Shown piece by piece: positions 42,759 through 52,491 of a stretch of 64,000 nt of DNA. Both the position numbers and the translations under genes were made by a program. The notes under the pieces were generated by a model. That model was not told the DNA's origin, searched no databases, and was given only the letters and a program-made list of their open reading frames with translations. The stretch covers positions 62,001 to 126,000 of the forward strand of contig JANQJD010000008.1 in the NCBI GenBank assembly GCA_028281845.1. Reading direction: 5' to 3'. Each line of letters opens with the position of its first letter. The stretch's first letter is position 1. The DNA is from Rhodospirillales bacterium (GTDB lineage: Bacteria > Pseudomonadota > Alphaproteobacteria > Rhodospirillales > Rhodospirillaceae).

Positions 42759-43979
42759 ATGAGTGCCTCGGTACATAGTCATAGGGTTGTCCGGTGGATT
42801 AATGACCGGCTGCCGATCTTTACCATGGTACATCACTCGGCAGTTGAATATCCGACTCCGAAGAATCTCAATTATTGGTGGAATTTTGGTTCCCTGGCAG
42901 GGTTTATCCTCGCGGTCATGATTCTCACTGGCATTTTTCTTGCCATGAATTACACCGCCCACACGTCCTATGCCTTTGAGAGCGTTGAACGCATTATGCG
43001 TGATGTCAATTATGGCTGGCTCCTTCGCTATCTGCACATGAACGGGGCGTCAATGTTTTTTCTGATTGTCTATATCCATATATTCCGTGGTTTATACTAT
43101 GGCTCCTATAAATCACCACGAGAAGTACTATGGTGGATCGGAGTCCTCATATTTCTGACGATGATGGCCACGGCGTTCATGGGCTATGTGCTGCCATGGG
43201 GCCAGATGAGTTTTTGGGGGGCGACCGTGATCACTAATCTATTCTCGGCTGTGCCTTGGGTAGGTCAGGATGTTGTCACCTGGCTGTGGGGCGGATTCTC
43301 AGTGGACAATCCAACACTGAATCGCTTTTTTGCTCTCCACTACCTTCTGCCGTTCATGATTCTCTTTTTTGTTGTCGTACATGTGTGGGCACTACATACT
43401 GTCAAGTCCAATAATCCTCTTGGCATAGATGTCAGGGGGTCGCAGGACACTATTCCATTCCATCCATATTACACCATTAAAGATCTCTACGGCATTGGGC
43501 TGTTTCTTATTCTTTATCTGTTCTTCGTTTTTTTCGCGCCTAATTTCTTTGGAGAGCCGGATAACTACATTCCAGCTAATCCAATGGTCACTCCTCCCCA
43601 TATCGTCCCTGAGTGGTATTTCCTACCATTCTATGCCATTCTTCGGGCTGTGCCGGACAAGTTGTTCGGAGTCGTGCTCATGTTTTCCGCTATTTTCATC
43701 CTGTTCATTCTGCCCTGGCTAGACAGGTCAATAGTTCGTTCAGCGCATTTTCGGCCGATCTACAAGCAGCTTTTCTGGATTTTTCTGCTAGACTGCCTGG
43801 TTTTAGGTTGGATAGGGGCGAAGCCGCCGGAAGGTGCTTATCTGATGATCGGCCGGGTGGCTACGATCTATTACTTTGTCCACTTCCTGATTCTTACACC
43901 ACTAGTCGGCATCTTTGAAAAGCCACGGTCACTGCCAGAAAGCATTTGCACGCCAGTGGTCAAGGCAGCCAAGCTCTGA
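42759..43979 (+). CDS. petB: Cytochrome b of the bc1 complex
   Basis: Eight-helix diheme membrane subunit with the Qo and Qi quinone sites. Paired heme His residues in [15 protein letters not shown] and [12 protein letters not shown], and in [10 protein letters not shown] and VVVHVWALH. Qo-site PEWY motif is present ([16 protein letters not shown]). Start MSASVHSHR at 42759, 13 bases after petA; GGAG lies 10-13 bases upstream. 406 aa is typical. Confidence 0.98.
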   Translation: MSASVHSHRVVRWINDRLPIFTMVHHSAVEYPTPKNLNYWWNFGSLAGFILAVMILTGIFLAMNYTAHTSYAFESVERIMRDVNYGWLLRYLHMNGASMFFLIVYIHIFRGLYYGSYKSPREVLWWIGVLIFLTMMATAFMGYVLPWGQMSFWGATVITNLFSAVPWVGQDVVTWLWGGFSVDNPTLNRFFALHYLLPFMILFFVVVHVWALHTVKSNNPLGIDVRGSQDTIPFHPYYTIKDLYGIGLFLILYLFFVFFAPNFFGEPDNYIPANPMVTPPHIVPEWYFLPFYAILRAVPDKLFGVVLMFSAIFILFILPWLDRSIVRSAHFRPIYKQLFWIFLLDCLVLGWIGAKPPEGAYLMIGRVATIYYFVHFLILTPLVGIFEKPRSLPESICTPVVKAAKL

Positions 43980-43991
43980 GGAGAGCACGAC

Positions 43992-44756
43992 ATGCGCCGG
44001 TTGTTCGTTTTTTTTCTGGTTGCCGCTCTGTGGCTCGCTGTTCCTGCTATAGCGTCTTCTGAGAATCTCCGACTGGAGATTCAATCCTGGTCCTGGCAGG
44101 GGATGTTCGGGCGTTATGACAAGGCACAGCTCAGGAGGGGATTTCAGGTCTACAGTGAAGTGTGTGCTAACTGTCATGGCTTGCGGCTCGTAGCCTACCG
44201 CAACCTGGAAGATCTCGGATTTACGGAGGAGGAGATCAAGCGAATCGCAGCAGAAAAGGAAGTGCAGGATGGGCCCAACGAGCAGGGAGAGATGTTTACC
44301 CGTTTTGCGCGTCCTTCTGATCGATTTGTCTCTCCTTATGTCAACGATCAGGCAGCCCGTGTTGCAAACCACGGAGCCCTGCCACCTGACCTATCTCTCA
44401 TGGCGAAAGCCCGTGCCGGGGGACCAGATTATCTCTACAGCCTGTTAACAGGCTATGAAGACCCACCCTCTGGGGTCATTCTGACCCCTGGGATGAACTA
44501 TAACAAGGTCTTCCCGGGCCACCAGATTGCTATGCCACAGCCTCTTTTTGAGGACATGGTGACATACGACGATAGTACATCAGCCGCCTTGCCACAACTT
44601 GCTCAGGATGTGACAGCATTCTTGAATTGGACGGCTGAGCCGGAGCTAGAGGGGAGACACGCGCTGGGCCTCAAGACTCTGGCATTTCTCGTGTTGCTAA
44701 CAGGATTGCTTTACGCTCTCAAGCGGCAAATCTGGTCTGGTGTGCAGCATGGCTAG
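43992..44756 (+). CDS. petC: Cytochrome c1
   Basis: Heme c subunit passing electrons from Rieske to soluble cytochrome c. Sec signal peptide (1-22), CANCH at 58-62, Met ligand in HQIAMPQPL (about 180), and a C-terminal membrane anchor (LGLKTLAFLVLLTGLLYALKR). 254 aa, normal. It starts 12 bases after petB and completes a three-subunit alphaproteobacterial complex III. Confidence 0.97.
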   Translation: MRRLFVFFLVAALWLAVPAIASSENLRLEIQSWSWQGMFGRYDKAQLRRGFQVYSEVCANCHGLRLVAYRNLEDLGFTEEEIKRIAAEKEVQDGPNEQGEMFTRFARPSDRFVSPYVNDQAARVANHGALPPDLSLMAKARAGGPDYLYSLLTGYEDPPSGVILTPGMNYNKVFPGHQIAMPQPLFEDMVTYDDSTSAALPQLAQDVTAFLNWTAEPELEGRHALGLKTLAFLVLLTGLLYALKRQIWSGVQHG

Positions 44757-44849
44757 GTGATTCGTGATTTCTGCAATGGTGTCGCGCCATATTGATGGTA
44801 TTGGCACTGGCGGTGGCACAGACTGGCCACCAGTCTGACCACCGACACG

Positions 44850-45764
44850 TCAGCGTGTCGGCCGTGAGAGGCATGGAATATCGAGCAGACCATTCCTTTT
44901 TTGAAACCAATCATATCGGCCCAGCAGGCAGGCCAAAAACAAACGCATGATGGGTGGCCTCGCAAGAGTATGCCGAGGATGGAATAGGTCAAAACCGCTA
45001 TGGCGTAAACGAGCAAGATCCACTGTGATCGTAATGGCGGGGAGCAGTAGCGGGATGAGTTCTGGTGGAGGGCGCACAATATCACGTGTGACAGGCAAAA
45101 GGGCGGTCGCCACGGCCGCCATCTCTGCAGCCACTTTCGGCAAACCGGTAGGGCGTTGGCCAACAAGAAGTCCCTCAGGCGTGATTCCAGAGGCCCGTAA
45201 ACGGTCGCGTGGCAGAACGATCCGGCCCATAGCCACATTCTGCGGTACGGCCTTGAGCCATCTGACAAATGTTGCTGCTACTGCAATTTTTCTGCCCGTT
45301 AAGGCTAATGGCTCCGCCAACAGACTTGGACCTCCTCCTCCGAGAAGGGTGAGGCTCAAGCGAGTCAGAGGATCTGTTGTCGCTGCCACGTGTGCGAGTA
45401 ACGCCTCTGTATTGGGCATAAAAATGGAGTCTAAAGCCTCTGCATGGGCGTCTATCAGCGCTAGCATATCCGCTATGTCTAGTCTGTATCGCTTGATAAC
45501 AGGCGTCAACGATTCAGCGATAGAGTGGCCGCACGCTCCTGCCGCCGTCGCAAAGCGATCTTTTGTTATGCGTACGACATCCCGCCACCATTGCAAGCGC
45601 AGATGACCTGCTAAAGGCCCGTTGACTCGCCCGAGCGCTGCGGCAAAAGCATACAACGTGAAGAGATCTTCCCGCCGCTCACTGGGGGAAAAGAGGGCTG
45701 CAACAAAGCGGTCATAGTCATGACAACGGAGTTCAGCACCTGTGACGGAAAGAAACGGCGTCAT
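44850..45764 (-). CDS. Squalene/phytoene synthase-like protein of the NDUFAF6 type
   Basis: About 304 aa with the alphaproteobacterial pattern DYDRFVAALFSPSERREDLFTLYAFAAALGRVNGPLAGHLRLQWWRDVV, as in mitochondrial NDUFAF6 homologues. The two Asp-rich (D-x-x-x-D) motifs needed for prenyl diphosphate chemistry are not visible: the aligned first site reads AFAAALGRV. So a catalytic synthase role is unlikely; a complex I assembly role is only an analogy. Start MTPFLSVTGAE at 45764 chosen over 45785. Between petC and hpnC, on the opposite strand. Confidence 0.7.
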   Translation of the reverse strand: MTPFLSVTGAELRCHDYDRFVAALFSPSERREDLFTLYAFAAALGRVNGPLAGHLRLQWWRDVVRITKDRFATAAGACGHSIAESLTPVIKRYRLDIADMLALIDAHAEALDSIFMPNTEALLAHVAATTDPLTRLSLTLLGGGGPSLLAEPLALTGRKIAVAATFVRWLKAVPQNVAMGRIVLPRDRLRASGITPEGLLVGQRPTGLPKVAAEMAAVATALLPVTRDIVRPPPELIPLLLPAITITVDLARLRHSGFDLFHPRHTLARPPIMRLFLACLLGRYDWFQKRNGLLDIPCLSRPTR

Positions 45765-45987
45765 GTTTCCACACTGAGCCATCATTGTGCTCCGCCTAAA
45801 GAGAGATCGCTAGAGGATGTCCGCCATGGGCGATCTTTGCCGCAGCTGACCGTCCAATCTATCGAAATGCCACAAACTCTTGACATGCAAGAAGAAGTCC
45901 ATGCTGCCACAGAGAAAACCAGGGATCCCCCCCCTACACGAAGGGGGACTCTAGCAGAGAGTATATCATAAGGAGGATTATTCTGCC

Positions 45988-46908
45988 ATGTTCAGCAATG
46001 CTAGCTTTGAGACTAACGAGAATCCTCGCCTTACTGGCAAAAATCAGTACAATGAAAACTTTCCAGTAGAGTCATTTCTTCTGTCAAAAAAAGTGCGCCC
46101 CCTTGTAAGAGCCTTCTATCTCTTTGCCCGTATTGGCGATGACATTGCTGATGACCCGGAATTGGATCGTTCTACTAAGCTTGCGAAGCTCGACAAACTT
46201 GCCAAGAGTCTACAAGAAGAGCAAGAGCACCCTCCAGCCGCAGGAGGGACAAGAGCAGCCTGGCATCTCAAGCAGCTACTACAGCACAGTGGTTTCACTG
46301 TCGACCAGCCACTGGCCTTGCTGCTTGCATTTCGGCGCGATGCGGCTGGTAACGCGGACACCAAGAGTTGGGCAGATTTACTCGACTCCTGCAGCCTGTC
46401 TGCTAATCCCATCGGTCGGTTTCTCTTAGAGATTCATCACGAGACGACTCATACGGCTCTTATGGCGTCTGATGCGCTGTGCACGGCTCTGCAGGTGTTA
46501 AATCATCTACAGGATTGCCACAAAGATTATACAGCTCTGAATCGCGTGTACGTGCCTGCTGACTGGCTGGCCGCAGAGGGACTCGATCGAAGAATCCTCG
46601 GTGAACGTCGGGCACCACCAGGATTGCTGCGGGTCTTCGATCACACGCTGGACAAAGTTGAGTCTCTTGTCACTGTAGCGCGCCATTTGCCAGCGGCTAT
46701 AGTCGGCCGCCGCCTGCGGCTGAAATCTTCTGTCATTGTGGCTTTTGCCATTCGTCTGATGTGCCGGTTACGCCGGCAGGATCTGCTAGCACACTTTCAC
46801 GGCTTGAAATATTGGGACTGGATTGTGGCCACGACTGTGGGCGTTGCTGCAGGATTAAGTCAGGATGTAAAGCGTGACCAGCCATTTCCTCCGTTACAGA
46901 GAAGGTAG
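45988..46908 (+). CDS. hpnC: Hydroxysqualene synthase-type enzyme HpnC
   Basis: Trans-isoprenyl diphosphate synthase of the HpnCDE squalene route feeding hopanoids. N-terminal ENFPVESFLLSKKVRPLVRAFYLFARIGDDIADDPEL has the first Asp-rich motif; LNHLQDCHKDYTALNRVYVPADWL is the second. 306 aa is normal. AAGGAGG (45971-45977) is 10 bases before the ATG. hpnD, hpnE and squalene-hopene cyclase are not adjacent, unlike in most hopanoid clusters. Confidence 0.88.
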   Translation: MFSNASFETNENPRLTGKNQYNENFPVESFLLSKKVRPLVRAFYLFARIGDDIADDPELDRSTKLAKLDKLAKSLQEEQEHPPAAGGTRAAWHLKQLLQHSGFTVDQPLALLLAFRRDAAGNADTKSWADLLDSCSLSANPIGRFLLEIHHETTHTALMASDALCTALQVLNHLQDCHKDYTALNRVYVPADWLAAEGLDRRILGERRAPPGLLRVFDHTLDKVESLVTVARHLPAAIVGRRLRLKSSVIVAFAIRLMCRLRRQDLLAHFHGLKYWDWIVATTVGVAAGLSQDVKRDQPFPPLQRR

Positions 46909-46919
46909 AAATGTGCTCC

Positions 46920-47681
46920 TCAGAGTTGAATAGCGCGGTTGCGAGCGATATCGAGGAAGACCTCTTCTAAGGTCTCACGACCATAACGGCGAATCAGATC
47001 GGGAGGAGTACCACGGTCATAAATGCACCCATGCCTCATGATCAAAACGAAATCACACAACCGCTCAACTTCCGCCATGTTGTGCGACGCTAATAGCAGT
47101 GTAGCGCTGTAAGATTCAAGGTAGCTCCGTACCCAGTCGCTTGTGTCCGGATCCAGGGAAGCAGTCGGTTCATCCAGAAACAACAATTCTGGTCTATTTA
47201 AGAGCGCCTTGGCGAGAAGGACGCGCGTTCGCTGTCCAGCAGAAAGTTGGCCGCATGGACGATTCAGCAGATTCTCTATATTGAGTTCCCGCGCTAAATT
47301 AGCAATACGGCCCCGTGCATCCGGAATGCCGTACAGATGGGCATAGACTGTCATATTTTCTCGCACTGAAAGTCTATGTGGGAGATCAACATATGGAGAA
47401 GAAAAATTAATACGAGAAAGAACACGATACCGTTGATTGACCATATCCTCGCCAAGCACCCTGATTGTACCAGAACTCGGTAGGAGAAGACCAAGGAGTA
47501 TAGAAATGGTTGTCGTTTTCCCAGCACCATTCCCCCCTAAAAGGGCAACTCTCTGTCCGAGATTGACTTTAAAAGAAATAGAATTAACGGCAGCAACTTC
47601 ACCATACCGTTTTGTCAGGTCCTGCACCTCAATCACTGGGGCATGGGCTGTGCAGGAGAGAACTGTTGCGCACTGCATCAT
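46920..47681 (-). CDS. ABC transporter ATP-binding protein (ABC-2/NodI-like), permease not adjacent
   Basis: About 254-aa ATPase: Walker A LLGGNGAGKTTT, signature QLSAGQRTRVLLAKALL, Walker B LLFLDEPTASLDP, and switch His (ASHNMAEVERLCD). The C-terminal GRETLEEVFLDIAR is typical of ABC-2 exporters that move polysaccharide, antibiotics or lipids. Start at MMQCATVLSC (47681); the longer open frame overlaps the phaC end and is unlikely. Neighbours are hpnC (convergent) and phaC, so no permease partner is present within this window. Confidence 0.88.
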   Translation of the reverse strand: MMQCATVLSCTAHAPVIEVQDLTKRYGEVAAVNSISFKVNLGQRVALLGGNGAGKTTTISILLGLLLPSSGTIRVLGEDMVNQRYRVLSRINFSSPYVDLPHRLSVRENMTVYAHLYGIPDARGRIANLARELNIENLLNRPCGQLSAGQRTRVLLAKALLNRPELLFLDEPTASLDPDTSDWVRSYLESYSATLLLASHNMAEVERLCDFVLIMRHGCIYDRGTPPDLIRRYGRETLEEVFLDIARNRAIQL

Positions 47682-47835
47682 CACTCGGACGATAGGCAGA
47701 CAGCGGCAAATCTGCCGGAATCGTGAAGAAGATGCAGCACAGCAAACAGAAATGTCTGCTGCCAGGAGTGGCTGGCGGATACGAGAAGACGCACCCGCAC
47801 ACCCCTTGCGTCTCCGCAGACGATACTCACCGAAA

Positions 47836-49638
47836 CTACCCGACCCGCATTTTGACATAACTCCCTGGTGCTTCATCAAGCGCCTTCATGGGGCCTTCGC
47901 CTGGCACACGAGCCTGGGCCTGGACTTTGTCCGGCGCCTGTTTTGACACCCAATCGAGCCAATCTGGCCACCAAGAACCAGGTTGTTGCTGGGCTCCCTG
48001 GAACCAAGACTCAGGATTTTTGAGCAGCTTTTTCGCACTGGTCCAGTGATGATACTTTTTACCCGCTGGTGGGTTAATCACACCAGCAATATGACCAGAA
48101 GCAGCCAGAACAAAGCGGACAGGCCCCCCCAATAACTGGGCACTAGCATAGTTAGATTTCCAAGGTGCGATATGATCTTCAATGGTTGAGAGGAAATAGG
48201 CTGGTGCCTTGACTTTCCCAAGATCAACTGGCACGCCCAACATATTCAGAGCACCAGGCTCCTTGAGCTTGTTTTCCTGATAGAACTTGCGGAGATAAAA
48301 GCTATGCATAGCATAGGGCATGCGCGTAGAATCGCTATTCCAGTACAGAAGATCAAATGGGAAGGGATCCTTGCCCAGCAGGTAGTTATTGACCACAAAT
48401 GACCAGATGAGGTCGTTTGCGCGCAAGAGGTTGAACGTGGTGGACATTTCCGCACCATCGAGATAACCACGCTCACGCATCTTTGCTTCAGCCAGTTGAA
48501 TCTGCGCCTCATCCACGAACACGCCCAGTTCTCCTGGCTCGGCAAAATCAAGCATGCAGGTAAAATACGTTCCGCTTTTGATTCGACCCTCTTCTTTTGC
48601 GGCGAGAACCGCCTGTGTGGCCGCTAGCAGCGTGCCTCCTAAACAGTACCCAAGCCCGTTGACCTCTTTCTCCCCAGTGATCTGTTCGATAATGTTGAGC
48701 GTTTCAATGGGACCCAGTCGCATATACTCGTCAAACGTGTATTTTGATAATTTTTCGTCTGGATTGACCCAAGACATAACAAAAACCGTGTGCCCTTGGT
48801 CGATACACCACTTGATAAATGAATTCTTGGGACTCAGATCCATGATGTAGTACTTGTTGATCCATGGCGGTACAATCATAAGAGGTCTCTTGAAGACATG
48901 CTCTGTTGTTGGCATGTACTGAATGACCTGCGCCAGTTCATTCTGATGAATGACCTTGCCAGGAGTGGAGGCGATATTCTCTCCCACATTGAAGGCATCA
49001 TAATCTGTCATCCTGATCCGAATCTGGCCTTTTCCCTGCTCAAGGTCGCTCAATACATTATTAAGACCTTTTAAGAGATTTTCTCCACCACTATCAATCG
49101 TAGCACGTAATACTTCTGGATTAGTCATAATAAAATTTGTCGGTGCCATAGCATCGACAAACTGTCTTGTGTAGAAATCAACTTTGCGGGCTGTTTTTTC
49201 ATCTAAACCATCAACATTTTTCACCACAGATTGAATCCAGCGGGCACTGAGCAGGTAGGATTGCTTGATAAAGTCAAACACATGATTTTTTTCCCATGTC
49301 GCGTCCTTAAAGCGTTTGTCGCTCGGATCAGACTCGATCACAGAGGGTCTTGCTTCGCCTAGCATACGGCGAGTCGTGCTCTGCCACAGAGCAAGAGAAT
49401 CTTGCCACAGTGACATCTGTGCGTTCATGACTCTTTGCGGGTCCGCTAACAGTTTTTCCGTCATCTCCATGAAGGCACTGCCGATGTTCATAGGGTCAAG
49501 CCCAAACTTCACATTCTCTGTCTGTCTCTGTAGAAAAGCAGCGACAACCCTCTGGCTCCGTTCAGCAATGTTCACCATTGTCTTAGACAACTCGGCAGGG
49601 TTCGGCGTATTCAGTATTCCACCCTGTTGATCACCCAT
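47836..49638 (-). CDS. phaC: Class I poly(3-hydroxyalkanoate) synthase
   Basis: Polymerises (R)-3-hydroxyacyl-CoA into storage PHA granules. Lipase-like box GYCLGG (330-335) with nucleophile Cys332, Asp488 in STIEDHIAPW and His516 in ASGHIAGVINPP. N-terminal domain and length (600 aa) fit class I (single subunit). Start MGDQQGG at 49638, with GAGGA seven bases upstream. A near-consensus promoter lies about 108 bases upstream. phaA, phaB and phasin genes are not in the window. Confidence 0.97.
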   Translation of the reverse strand: MGDQQGGILNTPNPAELSKTMVNIAERSQRVVAAFLQRQTENVKFGLDPMNIGSAFMEMTEKLLADPQRVMNAQMSLWQDSLALWQSTTRRMLGEARPSVIESDPSDKRFKDATWEKNHVFDFIKQSYLLSARWIQSVVKNVDGLDEKTARKVDFYTRQFVDAMAPTNFIMTNPEVLRATIDSGGENLLKGLNNVLSDLEQGKGQIRIRMTDYDAFNVGENIASTPGKVIHQNELAQVIQYMPTTEHVFKRPLMIVPPWINKYYIMDLSPKNSFIKWCIDQGHTVFVMSWVNPDEKLSKYTFDEYMRLGPIETLNIIEQITGEKEVNGLGYCLGGTLLAATQAVLAAKEEGRIKSGTYFTCMLDFAEPGELGVFVDEAQIQLAEAKMRERGYLDGAEMSTTFNLLRANDLIWSFVVNNYLLGKDPFPFDLLYWNSDSTRMPYAMHSFYLRKFYQENKLKEPGALNMLGVPVDLGKVKAPAYFLSTIEDHIAPWKSNYASAQLLGGPVRFVLAASGHIAGVINPPAGKKYHHWTSAKKLLKNPESWFQGAQQQPGSWWPDWLDWVSKQAPDKVQAQARVPGEGPMKALDEAPGSYVKMRVG

Positions 49639-49745
49639 CTTCACATCCTCATGTTATCCATCCGCGGCGCGAGACTTCCCGCGCCCAGTCATCGTTGCAG
49701 GGCTTTCCGGCAAAGCTACAGCCGCGCCAAGGGCAAGCTGCCTGC

Positions 49746-49774
49746 ATTATATAAAAATTGCCTGTGAATGTCTA
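49746..49774 (-). promoter_or_regulatory. Sigma-70-type promoter of phaC
   Basis: On the minus strand TAGACA (49774-49769), 17-base spacer, TATAAT (49751-49746): five of six and six of six consensus matches. The implied leader is about 100 bases long. Confidence 0.65.
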
Positions 49775-49936
49775 TTCCATGTCGATGAGAGCGCACAGTT
49801 AGCTATGATGGCATGGGTATGCATGATTCACATGTCCCCACCACGCTAGGGATCTGCAGGCATAGATAGCCTCTCTTTTGCAATTATTCAGTGAGAATAT
49901 CCCTTCTAGGGGGGGTATTGGAAAAGGAATGGTCTC

Positions 49937-50812
49937 ATGACACTCCGCGCACAAAGTTCCACGGCTCGTCTCCATGACCTCCTGGCACAATCTGGCAGCC
50001 TTGTCATCCCTTGCTGTTTTGACTCTTTGTCAGCCCGTCTTATTGAGCGTGCTGGCTTTCCATTGACATTCATGAGCGGCTTTGCTGTTTCAGTTTGTCG
50101 GATTGGAGCCCCTGATACAGGACTGATTTCCTATGGCGAGATGGTAGATCAAGGCCGCAACATTTGCACCGCAGTCTCCATTCCTGTCATCGGCGACGGG
50201 GATACAGGCTATGGCAACGTCATGAACGTCAAGCGCACTGTGCAAGGGTACGCCGCAGCTGGGTTTGCTGGGGTCACAATCGAGGATCAGAGATGGCCCA
50301 AACGCTGTGGCCACACCCGCGGCAAGCTTGTTGTGCCTCGGGCAGAGGCTATCACCCGTGTGCGGGCCGCAGTGGATGCCAGAAATGAGGGAGCCAACAT
50401 TCTCATCATAGCCCGCACTGATGCCCGTGCCACTCATGGTCTCATCGAGGCTGTTGATCGAGCGCAAGCTTTCATCGACGTAGGGGCCGACATCACCTTT
50501 CTTGAAGCGCTGTTGAGTGAAGAAGAAATGCGAGAGTATTGCAAGGCGGTGACAGGGCCGAAAATGGCAAACATGGTAGAGCACGGAGAGACACCGCTGC
50601 TTTCTCCGGTTCTTCTGGAAGAGATTGGTTACAAGCTGATCCTCTATCCATTGACTCTGATGAGCGCTGCCGTACAGGCCATGCAGGAAGCGTTACTGGC
50701 ACTACAGAATCGGCAGGTGCCGAGTGGGCTGTCTGACTTCGTCGAGATTCAGGATATAGCTGGGTTTACACATTACGAGAGGGAGGAAAAGCGCTACGAT
50801 GGGCTGTCCTGA
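49937..50812 (+). CDS. Isocitrate lyase/PEP mutase-family enzyme (methylisocitrate lyase-like)
   Basis: TIM-barrel C-C lyase family. Seen: SLSARLIERAGFPLTFMSGFAVS, GDGDTGYGN (Mg site), TIEDQRWPKRCGHTRGKLVV with the catalytic KRCGH Cys loop, and ARTDARATHG. 291 aa matches PrpB and related oxaloacetate decarboxylase or carboxyphosphonoenolpyruvate mutase members, which cannot be separated by eye. Methylisocitrate lyase would pair with the mcm operon in propionyl-CoA metabolism, but no prpC or prpD is adjacent. Transcribed divergently from phaC. Confidence 0.8.
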   Translation: MTLRAQSSTARLHDLLAQSGSLVIPCCFDSLSARLIERAGFPLTFMSGFAVSVCRIGAPDTGLISYGEMVDQGRNICTAVSIPVIGDGDTGYGNVMNVKRTVQGYAAAGFAGVTIEDQRWPKRCGHTRGKLVVPRAEAITRVRAAVDARNEGANILIIARTDARATHGLIEAVDRAQAFIDVGADITFLEALLSEEEMREYCKAVTGPKMANMVEHGETPLLSPVLLEEIGYKLILYPLTLMSAAVQAMQEALLALQNRQVPSGLSDFVEIQDIAGFTHYEREEKRYDGLS

Positions 50813-51069
50813 AATAAAGTGTCCGTTTTAAAAAAGTAGATTGCGGGTGGGCAAACGTTCTTGTGCGTGCGGGCAACGGACTGATACCGCTCAATGTGCT
50901 TGAAGGCAAGTGCGACGGAAACGTTTCATGTCAGAGTCGTCGTCTTCTCTCTGATCACTGTGCGCTCCGTTGACAGCTGTGCTGTTTTACGTTCTCCTCT
51001 GCGGGGGGCTGTGCCCTCTCATAAGGGGGAGCAGGGTCAGCAGAGGATGATTCTGCGCTGCGGTTTGTC

Positions 51070-52077
51070 ATGACTCTATCGCACACGCGGAAAAAAGGCT
51101 TTCATGCACCAGTGCTGCTGCGGGAAGCTGTGTCGTTCCTTGCCCCGCACGGCGACGGTCTTTATGTGGATGGCACCTTTGGAGGTGGCGGCTATAGTGT
51201 GGCCATTTTAAGGGCAGCTAACTGCCGTGTTGTGGGCATAGACCGTGATCCAGCCGCCATTGTCGACGGTCTCACTGTGACTCGGCGGTTCCCTCAAAGA
51301 CTCACTCTGATAGAGGGATGCTTTAGCAACATGGCGACGTTACTCGCAGCACGTGGTCTTAAAACTGTAGACGGCGTTGTTCTAGATCTTGGCGTCTCCG
51401 CTTTGCAGCTAGAGACACCAGAGCGCGGTTTCTCTTTTCTTGCTGACGGACCCCTGGATATGCGTATGGGGCGCAGTGGGCTCACTGCTGCTGAAATCGT
51501 CAATACCTATGCCGAACCACAACTGACTTGTATCATCAGAGCCTTGGGCGAGGAGAGATTAGCGCGTCGAGTGGCTCGTACTATCATTGCTGCAAGACCT
51601 ATTACACGCACTACTTCCTTAGCTAAGCTCGTAAGAAGAGTTATTTCGAGGACTTCCAACGGCGTAGACCCAGCCACTCGAACATTCCAGGCGTTGCGTT
51701 TGTGTGTGAATAATGAAGTTGAAGAATTGACTCGCGCTTTAATTGCCAGTGAACAAATTTTGTCTCCAGGAGGAAGGTTAGTTGTAGTGGCCTTTCACTC
51801 CTTGGAAGATCGCGTCATTAAACGCTTTTTCAGAGATCGTGCTAGGAACTCACCACGTGTTTCCCGCCATCGGCCAGAGAACTCATGCAGTTGTCGTCAA
51901 AAAGCCACTTTTAATGTTTTAACATCTAAAATTATTAGACCTTCTGCGAGTGAAATGATCACTAATACACGCGCGAGATCTGCCAGGCTCAGGGCAGCCG
52001 AACGCACGACCGCTCCGCCGTGGCCATCAGAACCGCCGGAAACGGAAAGACAGGGCATCCCATGGTCCGTGCCGTAG
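51070..52077 (+). CDS. rsmH: 16S rRNA (cytosine-1402-N4)-methyltransferase
   Basis: First gene of the division and cell-wall cluster. HAPVLLREAVSFL, SAM loop DGTFGGGGYS, GIDRDPAAI, DLGVSALQLETPERGFSF and GPLDMRMGR, then TFQALRLCVNNEVEEL and FHSLEDRVIKRFF are characteristic. 335 aa. No good ribosome site precedes the ATG. mraZ, usually just upstream, is absent from the preceding 257 bases. Bases 51590-51800 are relatively AT-rich. Confidence 0.97.
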   Translation: MTLSHTRKKGFHAPVLLREAVSFLAPHGDGLYVDGTFGGGGYSVAILRAANCRVVGIDRDPAAIVDGLTVTRRFPQRLTLIEGCFSNMATLLAARGLKTVDGVVLDLGVSALQLETPERGFSFLADGPLDMRMGRSGLTAAEIVNTYAEPQLTCIIRALGEERLARRVARTIIAARPITRTTSLAKLVRRVISRTSNGVDPATRTFQALRLCVNNEVEELTRALIASEQILSPGGRLVVVAFHSLEDRVIKRFFRDRARNSPRVSRHRPENSCSCRQKATFNVLTSKIIRPSASEMITNTRARSARLRAAERTTAPPWPSEPPETERQGIPWSVP

Positions 52078-52457
52078 CAATGGCTCTGTGGAGTATTCTT
52101 GTCCTTGGGATGAGCGTGAATCTCTTCATCCTCACGTATAACGTGAGGTCCCTGGAAAGAGAACTCTTCCAGATTCAGCACACCATAAGGTTCACACAGG
52201 AGGGAATCCATGTGCTCACAGCAGAATGGAATCTCCTGAATCACCCGGCCCGTTTGCATCAGCTCGCCAGACAGCATCTTGGTATGGCGACGCTGGATCC
52301 CCAGCAGATGACTGTGGAGGCTGCTCTGTCCACTGTGCTGGAATCTCTAGAGCGTAGTAGCCACCTGCCGCTGGCACAGCAAAACATTCCATCCTCCTCC
52401 TTCCGGCACGGCGCCAGGAGCGAGCTCCCCGAGGCCATGAACGGGGACTGTCAATAG
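52062..52457 (+). CDS. ftsL: FtsL-like cell division protein
   Basis: Small bitopic protein of about 131 aa: one N-terminal membrane helix (MALWSILVLGMSVNLFILTY), then a heptad-like coiled-coil region (VRSLERELFQIQHTIRFTQEGIHVLTAEWNLLNHPARLHQLARQHLGM) and a polar tail. The segment ending HPARLHQLARQHLGM is typical of FtsL. It would bridge FtsB and FtsI at the septum. ATG at 52062 overlaps rsmH by 16 bases. Primary sequence is weakly conserved, so position between rsmH and ftsI is a main argument. Confidence 0.85.
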   Translation: MVRAVAMALWSILVLGMSVNLFILTYNVRSLERELFQIQHTIRFTQEGIHVLTAEWNLLNHPARLHQLARQHLGMATLDPQQMTVEAALSTVLESLERSSHLPLAQQNIPSSSFRHGARSELPEAMNGDCQ

Positions 52458-52491
52458 AAAATCGAACGACTCAGAAGAAGAGAAAACACGG

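Noticed and set aside
50970-50992. Promoter with perfect TTGACA before rsmH
   Set aside because: No acceptable -10 box at 16-19 bases; TTTTAC is only nine bases away.
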